Positions 17,705 to 24,964 of a stretch of 60,151 nucleotides of DNA are shown one piece after another. The notes under the pieces are model-generated. The model had not been told where the DNA came from. It made no database searches and was given only the letters and a program-made list of their open reading frames with translations. The translations under genes were made by a program, and so were the position numbers. Origin of the DNA: Hyphomonadaceae bacterium (GTDB lineage: Bacteria > Pseudomonadota > Alphaproteobacteria > Rhizobiales > Hyphomicrobiaceae); NCBI GenBank assembly GCA_019747815.1, contig JAIEQJ010000103.1:1-60151 (forward strand). The letters run 5' to 3'. Numbering within the stretch: the stretch's first letter is position 1; each line of letters opens with the position of its first letter.

Positions 17705-18649
17705 TTAGTTGACAGGCATCTGCGATGAATGGTCGGCGACGCTTGCGATTGTTGTGGATGATCCGGTTACAACATTCACAATGTTCAGGTGACCAATGAC
17801 TTTCAAGGCGTCCGCAGGGTCAAGATAAGACAACGAACAGTCCTCGTTGCGCGACTCGCGGAATTTGGCAGGTCGGAATGCCGCCTTGGGCGTTACGGCC
17901 GACAGCGCGCCCAGCACGTCGCGCCTGACGAAAAAGGCATTGTTGCCCGCGCTGTTGCCACCGACCAGCGCATATCCCTTTTTCTCGCCTAGATGGGCAA
18001 ACGCCGGAAGCGAGCACCCCCAGTACAGATTGGAATAATGAGCGCGACTGCGCTCGAAACGTTCCTCATACGGCACCGAAACCGCGGCAGTGGCTCCGAA
18101 CAGTGCATTGTATTCTGCTACGACGATGCGCGGCGACACGCAGTCGATGGCCTGCCAGACCCAGTAGTCGTTGCCGTCGATGTCGATCGAGAGAAGCCCG
18201 ATGTCACCGGACACGCCCTGCTTCTTTATTGTGTCGTTGATATTTTCGCGCGTTATGAAGGTGCATTCGGTCTTCAGATTGTGCCGCCAGTAGATCGGGT
18301 CGCGTCTGATGGTTGCAATATTGTCTGCAGAACCGTCCATAACGAGGCCCGACCAGTTGCGGTTGGTCAGGAGAAAGCGCGTGTTCGACTCGCTGTAGTC
18401 CTGCACACCAAATTCGATGAAGGTCGCATTGGCAATCGGCACATGACGAAGGAGGTGCTCGATGATGCCGTCCTCACCCCACTGCGAATAGACCTTGAAT
18501 TCTGCTGATCCAAAATCACCTAGCACAGCCTGTGCTGTCTGACGCGCCTCGATGCGGCCGAGAGCCTGTTGGACGAGATCCAGCCGCTCCTCAACGGTGA
18601 GGGACAGCCTGTTCAGGCGCGAGGCCCACCGACCGAGTTTCCTTAGCAC
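17705..18649 (-). CDS. FkbM-like putative methyltransferase
   Basis: 314 residues. SQWGEDGIIEHLL followed by ATFIEFGVQDYSESNTRFL and LSIDIDGNDYWVW is the FkbM-type arrangement (SQxGED..., then an FxE/DxG SAM motif, then DIDG). FkbM-type enzymes O-methylate sugars or polyketides. A GTG at 18649 was chosen as start: it lies 13 bases after the upstream stop with AGAGGA before it. Longer frames would translate the upstream gene. Lies between a methyltransferase and a glycosyltransferase with very short spacers, so it belongs to the same operon. Confidence 0.75.
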   Translation of the reverse strand: MLRKLGRWASRLNRLSLTVEERLDLVQQALGRIEARQTAQAVLGDFGSAEFKVYSQWGEDGIIEHLLRHVPIANATFIEFGVQDYSESNTRFLLTNRNWSGLVMDGSADNIATIRRDPIYWRHNLKTECTFITRENINDTIKKQGVSGDIGLLSIDIDGNDYWVWQAIDCVSPRIVVAEYNALFGATAAVSVPYEERFERSRAHYSNLYWGCSLPAFAHLGEKKGYALVGGNSAGNNAFFVRRDVLGALSAVTPKAAFRPAKFRESRNEDCSLSYLDPADALKVIGHLNIVNVVTGSSTTIASVADHSSQMPVN

Positions 18650-18662
18650 GAAGAGAAGTCCT

Positions 18663-19568
18663 CTACGACAGAAGCATTCGCTTGACGCGCCGCGTGAGGC
18701 GTTGAACAGATCCTGGTGGGCGCCCGCCAAGGGCAAAGAGCGCCTCCTTCCAAGCCCCCCGCGCTGCAGGACTTTCCTCCAGCGGAATTTCCTCAACCGC
18801 AATCGGACATTGCGCGAATCTGATGTCCAATCCGGAATGCAAACCGCAATGAACGCCGCTGCCGTCGAAACCAATATTCGAGGTCACGGCGCGCGACGGA
18901 TAAAGCACTAAGCTGCCAGTCAGGAAGGCATGCGCATACCAGCGGACCGCCCATGACTGATTGCGGCCGGCGACACAGTCCTTCAGCATCTGGGTATAGG
19001 GATAGGTGCCGTCGAAATCGAACCGAGAAGCAGCCTCGCGGTCGAGGATCTGCCTGAGCAGGTCCGCGCCGTCTGCCTGGAATGACGTCCAGCTTCGCTG
19101 CCACACACCCCAGCCCCAGCAATCCGGCACCTGCAGAAAGAAGGTCTCGGGCAGATCCATTCCACTGTCGAAGGTATGGCAGCCGATGCTGATGACCCGT
19201 TCAGCATCGGCATAGCGGTCGAGCGCTGCGTTGACATAGGGCAGGAAAAATGGCGTCGGAACGATATCGTCCTCCAACACGATGACGCGGCCATGGACCG
19301 CGCAAACATCCCGCACACCTTCGACGATGGAGCGGGCCAATCCCCAGTTCTTCTCCCGTTCAATAATTTCGATCTTGCCAAATCCTGATGACTGGCGCGC
19401 AACCTGTCGAACCGCTCGGACGTCGGCCTCATGGGACTCGTTACGCGCACCGTCGCAAAATATATACAACTTCGAATGCTCCGCCCCAGCATTGCCCGAC
19501 AGTGCCTGCAGAACGGCGCCGAGATGCTGGGGGCGGTTATAGGCAAAAACCGCGACGGGCGCGCTCAT
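18663..19568 (-). CDS. GNT-I-like glycosyltransferase (GT-A)
   Basis: 301 residues. It begins PVAVFAYNRPQHLGAVLQAL and has the metal-binding VLEDDIVPTPFFL at 97-109, then DCWGWGVWQRSW. This is the layout of bacterial glycosyltransferases related to GNT-I/POMGNT1, in which EDD holds the metal and nucleotide. ATG at 19568. It is followed by the FkbM-like gene. Donor unknown; an N-acetylhexosamine donor would suit the family and the TviB-type dehydrogenase, but this is speculative. Confidence 0.82.
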   Translation of the reverse strand: MSAPVAVFAYNRPQHLGAVLQALSGNAGAEHSKLYIFCDGARNESHEADVRAVRQVARQSSGFGKIEIIEREKNWGLARSIVEGVRDVCAVHGRVIVLEDDIVPTPFFLPYVNAALDRYADAERVISIGCHTFDSGMDLPETFFLQVPDCWGWGVWQRSWTSFQADGADLLRQILDREAASRFDFDGTYPYTQMLKDCVAGRNQSWAVRWYAHAFLTGSLVLYPSRAVTSNIGFDGSGVHCGLHSGLDIRFAQCPIAVEEIPLEESPAARGAWKEALFALGGRPPGSVQRLTRRVKRMLLS

Positions 19569-19622
19569 GGCTCAATCGCCTTGCCTTCAGGGCGGGACGA
19601 AGGTCTCATCGCATACTGCCCA

Positions 19623-20339
19623 TCAAGTCGCTACGTCTTGATAGATTAGTGTACTGATTGTCTTTGCCAAAAGAGAGTATTCCTTCGAGGCCACGAACAC
19701 ATGCACAGGATGGTTGGGGAGGCGCGAGATGTCCGTCTCACGAGCCTCCACCAGCAGGCAGCGCGGACGAAATCTGGCCCAGTCATTGGAGCGCAGCACA
19801 TGCAGATCGAAGTTCTCGGCATCCACCGACATCAGATCGATCCGCCGGGTCGGCATGCTCTCTGCCAGGATGTCGGCGAGCGGCCTCACCTGCACCTGCC
19901 TGCGTTCCACTACCTTGTAAGACGTGTCCCGCTCGCGCTCTGTTGCCAAGGCCGCATCAAACGTATTCAACGCCGGCTCGTCGAACACATGGAAGACCAT
20001 GCTCGCGGTTCGATCGGCCACTCCAACACAAAGATTGACGTCACGCGGTCTTGCCCTTCGAAACAGATCAATCGCTGCGGGATCGGCATCGATGTTGATA
20101 CCTCGCCAACCCCGCCGATAGAAATGGAACGTATTGGAAAAGCGCCAGGGGTGATGCGCACCGACATCCACGTAAAATCCGCTGGCTTGCCCCTCAAACA
20201 ACCTACGGACGACAATATCTTCACCTTCTTGAGAAAAGGAGATCCTTGCAAATGGATCAAGCGCTTCCGCCAGCCGAAGTACCGCCTCGGTCACCCTCAC
20301 CGGGATCAATCGCCGAATATGACGCTTTATTCTGCTCAC
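19623..20339 (-). CDS. FkbM family methyltransferase
   Basis: 238 residues. SFSQEGEDIVVRRLFEGQ, FYVDVGAHHPWRFSNTFHFY and IDLMSVDAENFDLHVLRSNDW are the three hallmarks of FkbM methyltransferases: the SQ-GED segment, SAM motif I as VDVGAHHP, and the D-E acidic motif. It most likely O-methylates a sugar of the glycan. GTG start at 20339. It follows the 20385-21029 methyltransferase gene by 45 bp. Confidence 0.88.
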   Translation of the reverse strand: MSRIKRHIRRLIPVRVTEAVLRLAEALDPFARISFSQEGEDIVVRRLFEGQASGFYVDVGAHHPWRFSNTFHFYRRGWRGINIDADPAAIDLFRRARPRDVNLCVGVADRTASMVFHVFDEPALNTFDAALATERERDTSYKVVERRQVQVRPLADILAESMPTRRIDLMSVDAENFDLHVLRSNDWARFRPRCLLVEARETDISRLPNHPVHVFVASKEYSLLAKTISTLIYQDVAT

Positions 20340-20384
20340 CGAAACTTCACTTTCAGAAGAAGAAGGATCGGGCGATGAGCACGC

Positions 20385-21029
20385 TTAGATTCGCAAAACA
20401 TTGCCACCGGAGCGATAAAACACAGACGTTCGCCACATGGTGGCCACGACCGGTCCAGGCCCATCAAACTGGAGTTCTCTAAACCCTCTCTCCCTGAGAG
20501 TATTCATCCCCTCAAGATATTCGGCTCGCTCAGAATTATCTACGATGACAACTCCGCCTGGCTTTAGAGCAGCGGTGCAGGTTCTCATACATTTCACGCG
20601 CTCCCGCCCATCTATCACGACGATATCATATTCCCGATTGTCGTTGAGTATAGCTTCAGCATAACCATTCCCCACAGGGCGAAATATGATCTCTGCATTT
20701 GTCGGCAGACGCGCTCGAATCGCTTCAACCCAAGCAGAATCATGTTCGCACGCCTTCACAGAGCGAACACGTTGCGCCCACCACAATGTTGATTGTCCCG
20801 ACCCAAACTCGAAAATATCCATCTCCGGATTTATTCGCTCGCGAAGAAAAAGCAAAGCGCTGTAAGTAATCCATGGCACCGGCCTTCCTTCGCGGTCCAA
20901 AGACATTCCAGCGCGCTGACTCTCGAACCACCCCATACTCGCCAAGAAGCTATGATAACGAAGGATATACAGTGAGTGAAGGCTTGTTCGGGAGAGAAGT
21001 CCAGAAATCAACCTTTTACACGCACTCAT
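20385..21029 (-). CDS. Class I SAM-dependent methyltransferase-like protein
   Basis: 214 residues. MDIFEFGSGQSTLWWAQR is motif I, VKACEHDSAWVEAI the acidic strand and YDIVVIDGRERVKC the product-side motif, with LKPGGVVIVDN as motif III. ATG at 21029 was chosen because it follows the flippase stop by 2 bases; the longer frame reads 107 residues antisense-like through that gene. Base composition here and in the flippase gene is visibly AT-richer than in the neighbours. Role: probable modification of the glycan or its lipid carrier. Confidence 0.8.
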   Translation of the reverse strand: MSACKRLISGLLSRTSLHSLYILRYHSFLASMGWFESQRAGMSLDREGRPVPWITYSALLFLRERINPEMDIFEFGSGQSTLWWAQRVRSVKACEHDSAWVEAIRARLPTNAEIIFRPVGNGYAEAILNDNREYDIVVIDGRERVKCMRTCTAALKPGGVVIVDNSERAEYLEGMNTLRERGFRELQFDGPGPVVATMWRTSVFYRSGGNVLRI

Positions 21030-21031
21030 GC

Positions 21032-22345
21032 TCAGGATTTGCACGACTTCAGAGCTGAGAAAAGCGGCTTGATGGCATTGACGGGCCAAGATGGTCTGAA
21101 TACAGGCCACAGAATCGAGAAATGCCCACGTGTGGCCTTGAACAGAAATAGAGAGAACGTGGCGATCGCGAAGGACACAACAGTCGCAACTGCTGCTCCC
21201 TGCGCGCCCCAACGAGGTATTAGACACAGGTTCAGCAAAACGTTCGCCGCCAGGCCGATCATGGTGCGCCACATCGATATATAAACGTAATTCTCGGCGA
21301 TCAAAAATTGGCTTCCAGCGACTCCCAAAAATACAGGTATTGCTGCCCAAATGTGAATTTTGAGCACCAGAGCAGCCTGCGCGTAATGATCACCAAAAAG
21401 CAGATTCACCATGAAATCTGCAGTCAACGTAAATCCGACCGCTATCAGAAAACTAAACCAAAACATTATTCCGTACAGAAGCTGCAAAGTCTCAATATAC
21501 CTGGCCGGATCACGCTCTCGAAGTTGTGAAATGATAGGCTGTGATGCCATGACCGCCGTCGTCGGAACAAAGTACCACATTTCCGAAAATCTTGCGGCCA
21601 CACCAAATATACCAGCCTCCCTATTGTCCGCCAGCATGCCAAGCATGACTATGTCAGTCCGCATGTATAGAAGCGTGGACAACCCCGCAAGCAAGAGTGG
21701 CCAACTGGACCTGAATAGCGATAGCATTTCATCAAAGTTGACGCGCCACAGCGCAATTCTATGCCCAAGAGAGTGGTAAACCACTCCCAGACTGGCTGCA
21801 GCTAAGGCTGCTTCGATGGGTATAAGAATGAGGAAAGCGGTGATCCCTGCCTGCAGAAATATCAGCATCAAGCGCACAGCGGCCATAATCAGGAATATTG
21901 GCAAACGCGCGATAATGTTGGCGCGGCCGAGCAAACTGGCGTTCAGCCATGCGCCCACAGTCTCGAATGGGTGAAACAGAAAGCTGATGCTTAGAATGTA
22001 GACCAGAGGCTCCACGCTTCCGAGATTGGGCCCTTGCAGCACGATACCGATGGTTGCCGCCGCAATCGCAAGAAGAGAGCCAGTACTACGAAGAGCTGCT
22101 TGAGATCCCAGGATCCTATCGGTGGCGTTGGGACGTCGCGCGAGTTCACGGATCACAATAGGGTCGGCAGCAAGCGGTACTAGACAACCCGCAATAACGA
22201 GGATCGCAAGGACGATGCTATAGGTCCCGAACTGAGCGGGGCCCAAGTGACGCGCCAGCGCTATGCCGACGACCAAACCAACACTAAGGCGCACAAGCTG
22301 ATCAATAACCGACCAGCTAGCGTAGCTGAGTATTCTGCGCAGCAA
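21032..22345 (-). CDS. Polysaccharide flippase (Wzx-like, MOP superfamily)
   Basis: 437 residues with about 12-14 hydrophobic segments. It begins LSYASWSVIDQLVRLSVGLVVG and continues LARHLGPAQFGTYSIVLAI, typical of oligosaccharide flippases that move lipid-linked repeat units across the inner membrane. TTG start at 22345 with CAAGGT about 8 bases upstream. A Wzy polymerase and chain-length regulator would be expected partners; neither is visible in this window. Hand counts of three 60-base lines (20641, 21361, 21421) give 38-48% GC, which suggests separate acquisition of this segment. Confidence 0.9.
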   Translation of the reverse strand: MLRRILSYASWSVIDQLVRLSVGLVVGIALARHLGPAQFGTYSIVLAILVIAGCLVPLAADPIVIRELARRPNATDRILGSQAALRSTGSLLAIAAATIGIVLQGPNLGSVEPLVYILSISFLFHPFETVGAWLNASLLGRANIIARLPIFLIMAAVRLMLIFLQAGITAFLILIPIEAALAAASLGVVYHSLGHRIALWRVNFDEMLSLFRSSWPLLLAGLSTLLYMRTDIVMLGMLADNREAGIFGVAARFSEMWYFVPTTAVMASQPIISQLRERDPARYIETLQLLYGIMFWFSFLIAVGFTLTADFMVNLLFGDHYAQAALVLKIHIWAAIPVFLGVAGSQFLIAENYVYISMWRTMIGLAANVLLNLCLIPRWGAQGAAVATVVSFAIATFSLFLFKATRGHFSILWPVFRPSWPVNAIKPLFSALKSCKS

Positions 22346-22404
22346 TTATGACCTTGAGAGTCACTTCAACACGGGCCGAATTGAGGCTTGACTCTTCTCG
22401 AACC

Positions 22405-22441
22405 GGCCGGCAGGTGCAAATTTTCTATCAGCTTGCCGGCC
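22405..22441. repeat. Perfect 8-bp inverted repeat (stem-loop) between gmd and the flippase gene
   Basis: Arms GGCCGGCA (22405-22412) and TGCCGGCC (22434-22441) enclose a 21-base, AT-rich loop. It lies in the only sizeable gap (about 125 bp) near the start of the cluster. In the minus-strand transcript it would form a GC-rich hairpin without a U-run. It could be an RNA-processing or attenuation point that the NusG-like protein has to pass. Confidence 0.5.
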
Positions 22442-22469
22442 CATACATGGAAGGCGATGCGTACGCAGC

Positions 22470-23549
22470 CTAATCCCGCGCAGCCCAACTATGATTGCGC
22501 GGCCGGCTGATGTGCGCCTCCTCAATGTCAGCCGCCACCATGGTGCGGACCAGCTCGCGAAACGGGGTTTTGTGCTTCCACCGGAGCACGCGGTGCGCCT
22601 TGCTGGGATCGCCGAGCAGCAGATCCACCTCCGTAGGCCGGAAATAGCGCGGATCGATCTTCACCAGGACACGGCCCGTCGCACGGTCGAAGCCCACCTC
22701 GTCGACATCCTTGCCGCGCCAGCCGATCTCATAGCCGGCTTCTTGAAAGGCAAGCTCGACGAATTCGCGCACCGAGTGCGTTTCTCCCGTCGCCAGCACA
22801 TAGTCATCCGGCTCCGGCTGCTGCAGCATCAGCCACATGCCTTCGACATAGTCGCGCGCGTGCCCCCAATCGCGCTTGGCGTCGAGGTTGCCGAGATAGA
22901 GCTTCTCCTGCATGCCGAGCTTGATGGCGGCCACAGCGCGCGTGATCTTGCGGGTCACGAACGTCTCGCCGCGGATCGGGCTTTCATGATTGAAGAGAAT
23001 GCCATTGGAGGCATGCATGCCGTAGGCTTCGCGGTAGTTGACTGTAATCCAGTAGGCGTAAAGCTTCGCGGCCGCGTAGGGACTGCGCGGATAGAACGGC
23101 GTTGTCTCCGATTGTGGCATCTCTTGCGCCTTGCCATACAGCTCCGACGTCGACGCCTGATAGAACCGCGACCTGCGATGCAGGTTGCAGATGCGCATGG
23201 CCTCAAGCAGCCGCAGGGTTCCCAGCGCATCGGCATTTGCCGTATACTCGGGTGTCTCGAAGCTGACCTGCACATGGCTCTGCGCGGCCAGGTTGTAGAT
23301 CTCGTCGGGCTGGATCTCCTGCATGAGCCGGATGAGATTGGTAGCATCCGTCATGTCGCCATAGTGCATGCGGAAGGCGGGATCGGCTTCGTGGGGGTCG
23401 ACGTAGAGATGATCGACACGCGCCGTGTTGAACGACGAGGAGCGCCGTTTCACGCCGTGGACGCTGTACCCCTTGCCGAGCAAGAACTCCGCGAGATAGG
23501 CGCCGTCTTGACCGGTCACGCCGGTAATCAGTGCTGTTTTCTGGCTCAA
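22470..23549 (-). CDS. gmd: GDP-mannose 4,6-dehydratase
   Basis: Converts GDP-D-mannose to GDP-4-keto-6-deoxy-D-mannose, the precursor of GDP-L-fucose, GDP-rhamnose and GDP-perosamine. Diagnostic motifs are [19 protein letters not shown] (NADP site), [18 protein letters not shown] and [16 protein letters not shown] [15 protein letters not shown]. Also present are YxxxK in [12 protein letters not shown] and the [15 protein letters not shown] segment. Family members start about here, so TTG at 23549 (359 residues) is preferred; an in-frame GTG at 23633 would add 28 residues that do not look conserved. Neither start has a strong ribosome-binding site. Confidence 0.93.
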   Translation of the reverse strand: MSQKTALITGVTGQDGAYLAEFLLGKGYSVHGVKRRSSSFNTARVDHLYVDPHEADPAFRMHYGDMTDATNLIRLMQEIQPDEIYNLAAQSHVQVSFETPEYTANADALGTLRLLEAMRICNLHRRSRFYQASTSELYGKAQEMPQSETTPFYPRSPYAAAKLYAYWITVNYREAYGMHASNGILFNHESPIRGETFVTRKITRAVAAIKLGMQEKLYLGNLDAKRDWGHARDYVEGMWLMLQQPEPDDYVLATGETHSVREFVELAFQEAGYEIGWRGKDVDEVGFDRATGRVLVKIDPRYFRPTEVDLLLGDPSKAHRVLRWKHKTPFRELVRTMVAADIEEAHISRPRNHSWAARD

Positions 23550-23667
23550 AGTAGAATCACATGGCGGGACGGCAATCGTCCCTGGCACATCACATAGCAA
23601 GTCGACATAGCTACCGCACTTCAGGTGAATCACTCACCCGACACGGACCAACGGAGATCGGCGCTGA

Positions 23668-24168
23668 CTAGGTCAGCGCCGCCAGACTGATGGTCGGCAC
23701 GCGAACCTTGAACGCGCCGCTGAGGACGTTGAGAAGCACGGTCACCCGATTGGCCCCATCGAGACTAATCAGCGTGCCAATGCAGTTCGTGAACGGACCG
23801 GCGATAACGCGAACCTCGCCGCCCAAGGAGAGATCCCTCTTCCCGGCGCCCACAACGTCCTCAGCATCGCTGCGCGACCGCAGCTCTTCGATGAAACCGT
23901 CCGGCAGAGGCACGGGCCGGCCACCGTGATTGATGAGATTGCGCACTCCGAATGTGCCGTTGACACTGCGCCATGCCTGAAGCGCGGGATCGAAGGCGAC
24001 GAATACATAGCCAGGAAACAGCGGGGCGAGTCGTGTCTCGAATTTGTGGGCACGCCGGTGCGTTTCCCGCAAACGAGGCATCCACGCCTTGAAACCCTGG
24101 CGCGCCAAGTGCGTCAGCGCTCGCAACTCCTGACGTGGCCGCGCACGCGCGACATACCACCGGCTCAT
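23668..24168 (-). CDS. NusG/RfaH-like transcription antiterminator of the glycan cluster
   Basis: 166 residues. The NGN domain (about 1-105) begins WYVARARPRQELRALTHLARQG and has APLFPGYVFVAFD, the typical RfaH/NusG RNA-polymerase-binding signature. A KOW domain (about 115-160) reads GGEVRVIAGPFTNCIGTL. Specialised NusG paralogs encoded at the start of long surface-glycan operons keep RNA polymerase elongating through them. Its position, just before gmd and about 19 kb of co-directional genes, fits that role. The ATG overlaps the regulator stop as ATGA. Housekeeping nusG would sit next to secE and ribosomal-protein genes, which are absent. Confidence 0.88.
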   Translation of the reverse strand: MSRWYVARARPRQELRALTHLARQGFKAWMPRLRETHRRAHKFETRLAPLFPGYVFVAFDPALQAWRSVNGTFGVRNLINHGGRPVPLPDGFIEELRSRSDAEDVVGAGKRDLSLGGEVRVIAGPFTNCIGTLISLDGANRVTVLLNVLSGAFKVRVPTISLAALT

Positions 24169-24830
24169 CTGCCCGCCCCCGCCCTGGACGCGGCCGCCAC
24201 CGGCCTCAGTCGCGAAACTCGCAGGAACTCCGGGAGCAAAAGGCGATCCGCAGGAACCACCGCCAGCAAATCATTGTAGCTGAGCTGCGGCGTGCGGCCA
24301 TCGGTGAGAACGATAACGTCCCAGGCCTCGAGATCATCCAGCGCGCGCACAACCGGAAGCCCGTATGCCATGGGCTTGTTGGCCGCACGATCGACGATGC
24401 CGACCAGCACGACATCCGTGTTCATAGCCGCGACCACGGCGATTTCCGCAAGCTCACCGCAACCATAGAGCGCAATCCGCGCCCGGCCCGCAGCTCTCGC
24501 GCCCTCAAACAGCGCCTCGTACTGATCGCGCGCCTGCCGGAAGAAGCTCAACGACTGATCGAGATACTCAACGATGAGGCGGCCCTTCTCAGCGAACCCC
24601 TTGGGCGTCAGATAGTAGGCGTATCGCTTGGCCGGCACGCTCGTGACCTTGACATAGCCCTTGCGCGCGGCACGCCGCAGCAACGCGTTGAGAAGCCCCA
24701 CCGCCACTCCGACGCGTTTGGACAGGACCAGCTGCGACACGGGCTCGCCCCGCTCGACCGCCGTCAGCATGTCCAAGGATTGTCTCGTTCGCGGGCTCAA
24801 CCCCATTTCCCCCGGTGAGCAGCTCGTCAT
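24165..24830 (-). CDS. EPS-associated MarR-type winged-helix regulator with Rossmann-like sensor domain
   Basis: 221 residues. The winged helix covers about 10-85: VSQLVLSKRVGVAVGLLNALL is the recognition region and RYAYYLTPKGFAEKGRLIVEYL the wing and helix. This is the pattern of EPS-associated MarR regulators (TIGR04176-like). A second domain starts near 117 with RIALYGCGELAEIAVVAA (GCGELAE 123-129), a Rossmann-like fold that could sense a nucleotide-sugar or dinucleotide. Such proteins are encoded at the head of exopolysaccharide loci. It overlaps the NusG-like gene by 4 bases. Two palindromes in its own promoter (24830-24876) suggest autoregulation. Confidence 0.85.
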   Translation of the reverse strand: MTSCSPGEMGLSPRTRQSLDMLTAVERGEPVSQLVLSKRVGVAVGLLNALLRRAARKGYVKVTSVPAKRYAYYLTPKGFAEKGRLIVEYLDQSLSFFRQARDQYEALFEGARAAGRARIALYGCGELAEIAVVAAMNTDVVLVGIVDRAANKPMAYGLPVVRALDDLEAWDVIVLTDGRTPQLSYNDLLAVVPADRLLLPEFLRVSRLRPVAAASRAGAGR

Positions 24831-24842
24831 TCATGCCATGAA
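24830..24842. promoter_or_regulatory. Promoter-proximal half of a tandem operator (TTCATG-C-CATGAA)
   Basis: Perfect palindrome with 6-base arms around one central base, touching the start codon of the regulator gene. Its centre is 32 bp (about three helical turns) from that of the second palindrome at 24860-24876, and the two share the consensus TTCAYGnCRTGAA. Operator function for the adjacent regulator is inferred. Confidence 0.65.
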
Positions 24843-24852
24843 CGCAAGCCAG

Positions 24853-24881
24853 TCTATGGCGTTCACGGCGTGAACGTCAAG
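24853..24881 (-). promoter_or_regulatory. Sigma-70-type promoter of the regulator/NusG/glycan operon
   Basis: On the minus strand, CTTGAC (24881-24876) and CATAGA (24858-24853) are separated by exactly 17 bases. This agrees with the rhizobial housekeeping pattern CTTGAC-N17-CTATAT. The regulator ATG follows 22 bases after the -10 element. The spacer is filled by a palindrome. Confidence 0.55.
24860..24876. promoter_or_regulatory. Core-promoter half of the tandem operator (CGTTCACG-G-CGTGAACG)
   Basis: Perfect palindrome with 8-base arms around a single central base. It lies between the -35 and -10 elements of the minus-strand promoter, where a bound repressor would block RNA polymerase. It is related in sequence to the palindrome at 24830-24842. 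Confidence 0.7.
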
Positions 24882-24964
24882 CGCCAATAGAGGTTGAAAA
24901 CAGCGCTATTCTCAGCTTTCCTTGCTGAGGGGAGAGGCTGCTCGTGGAGAATGCGCTAGCCGGA

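Noticed and set aside
22491..23597. 368-residue open frame antisense to gmd
   Set aside because: It mirrors a gene with clear Gmd motifs and lacks any family features of its own; long antisense frames are expected in high-GC DNA.
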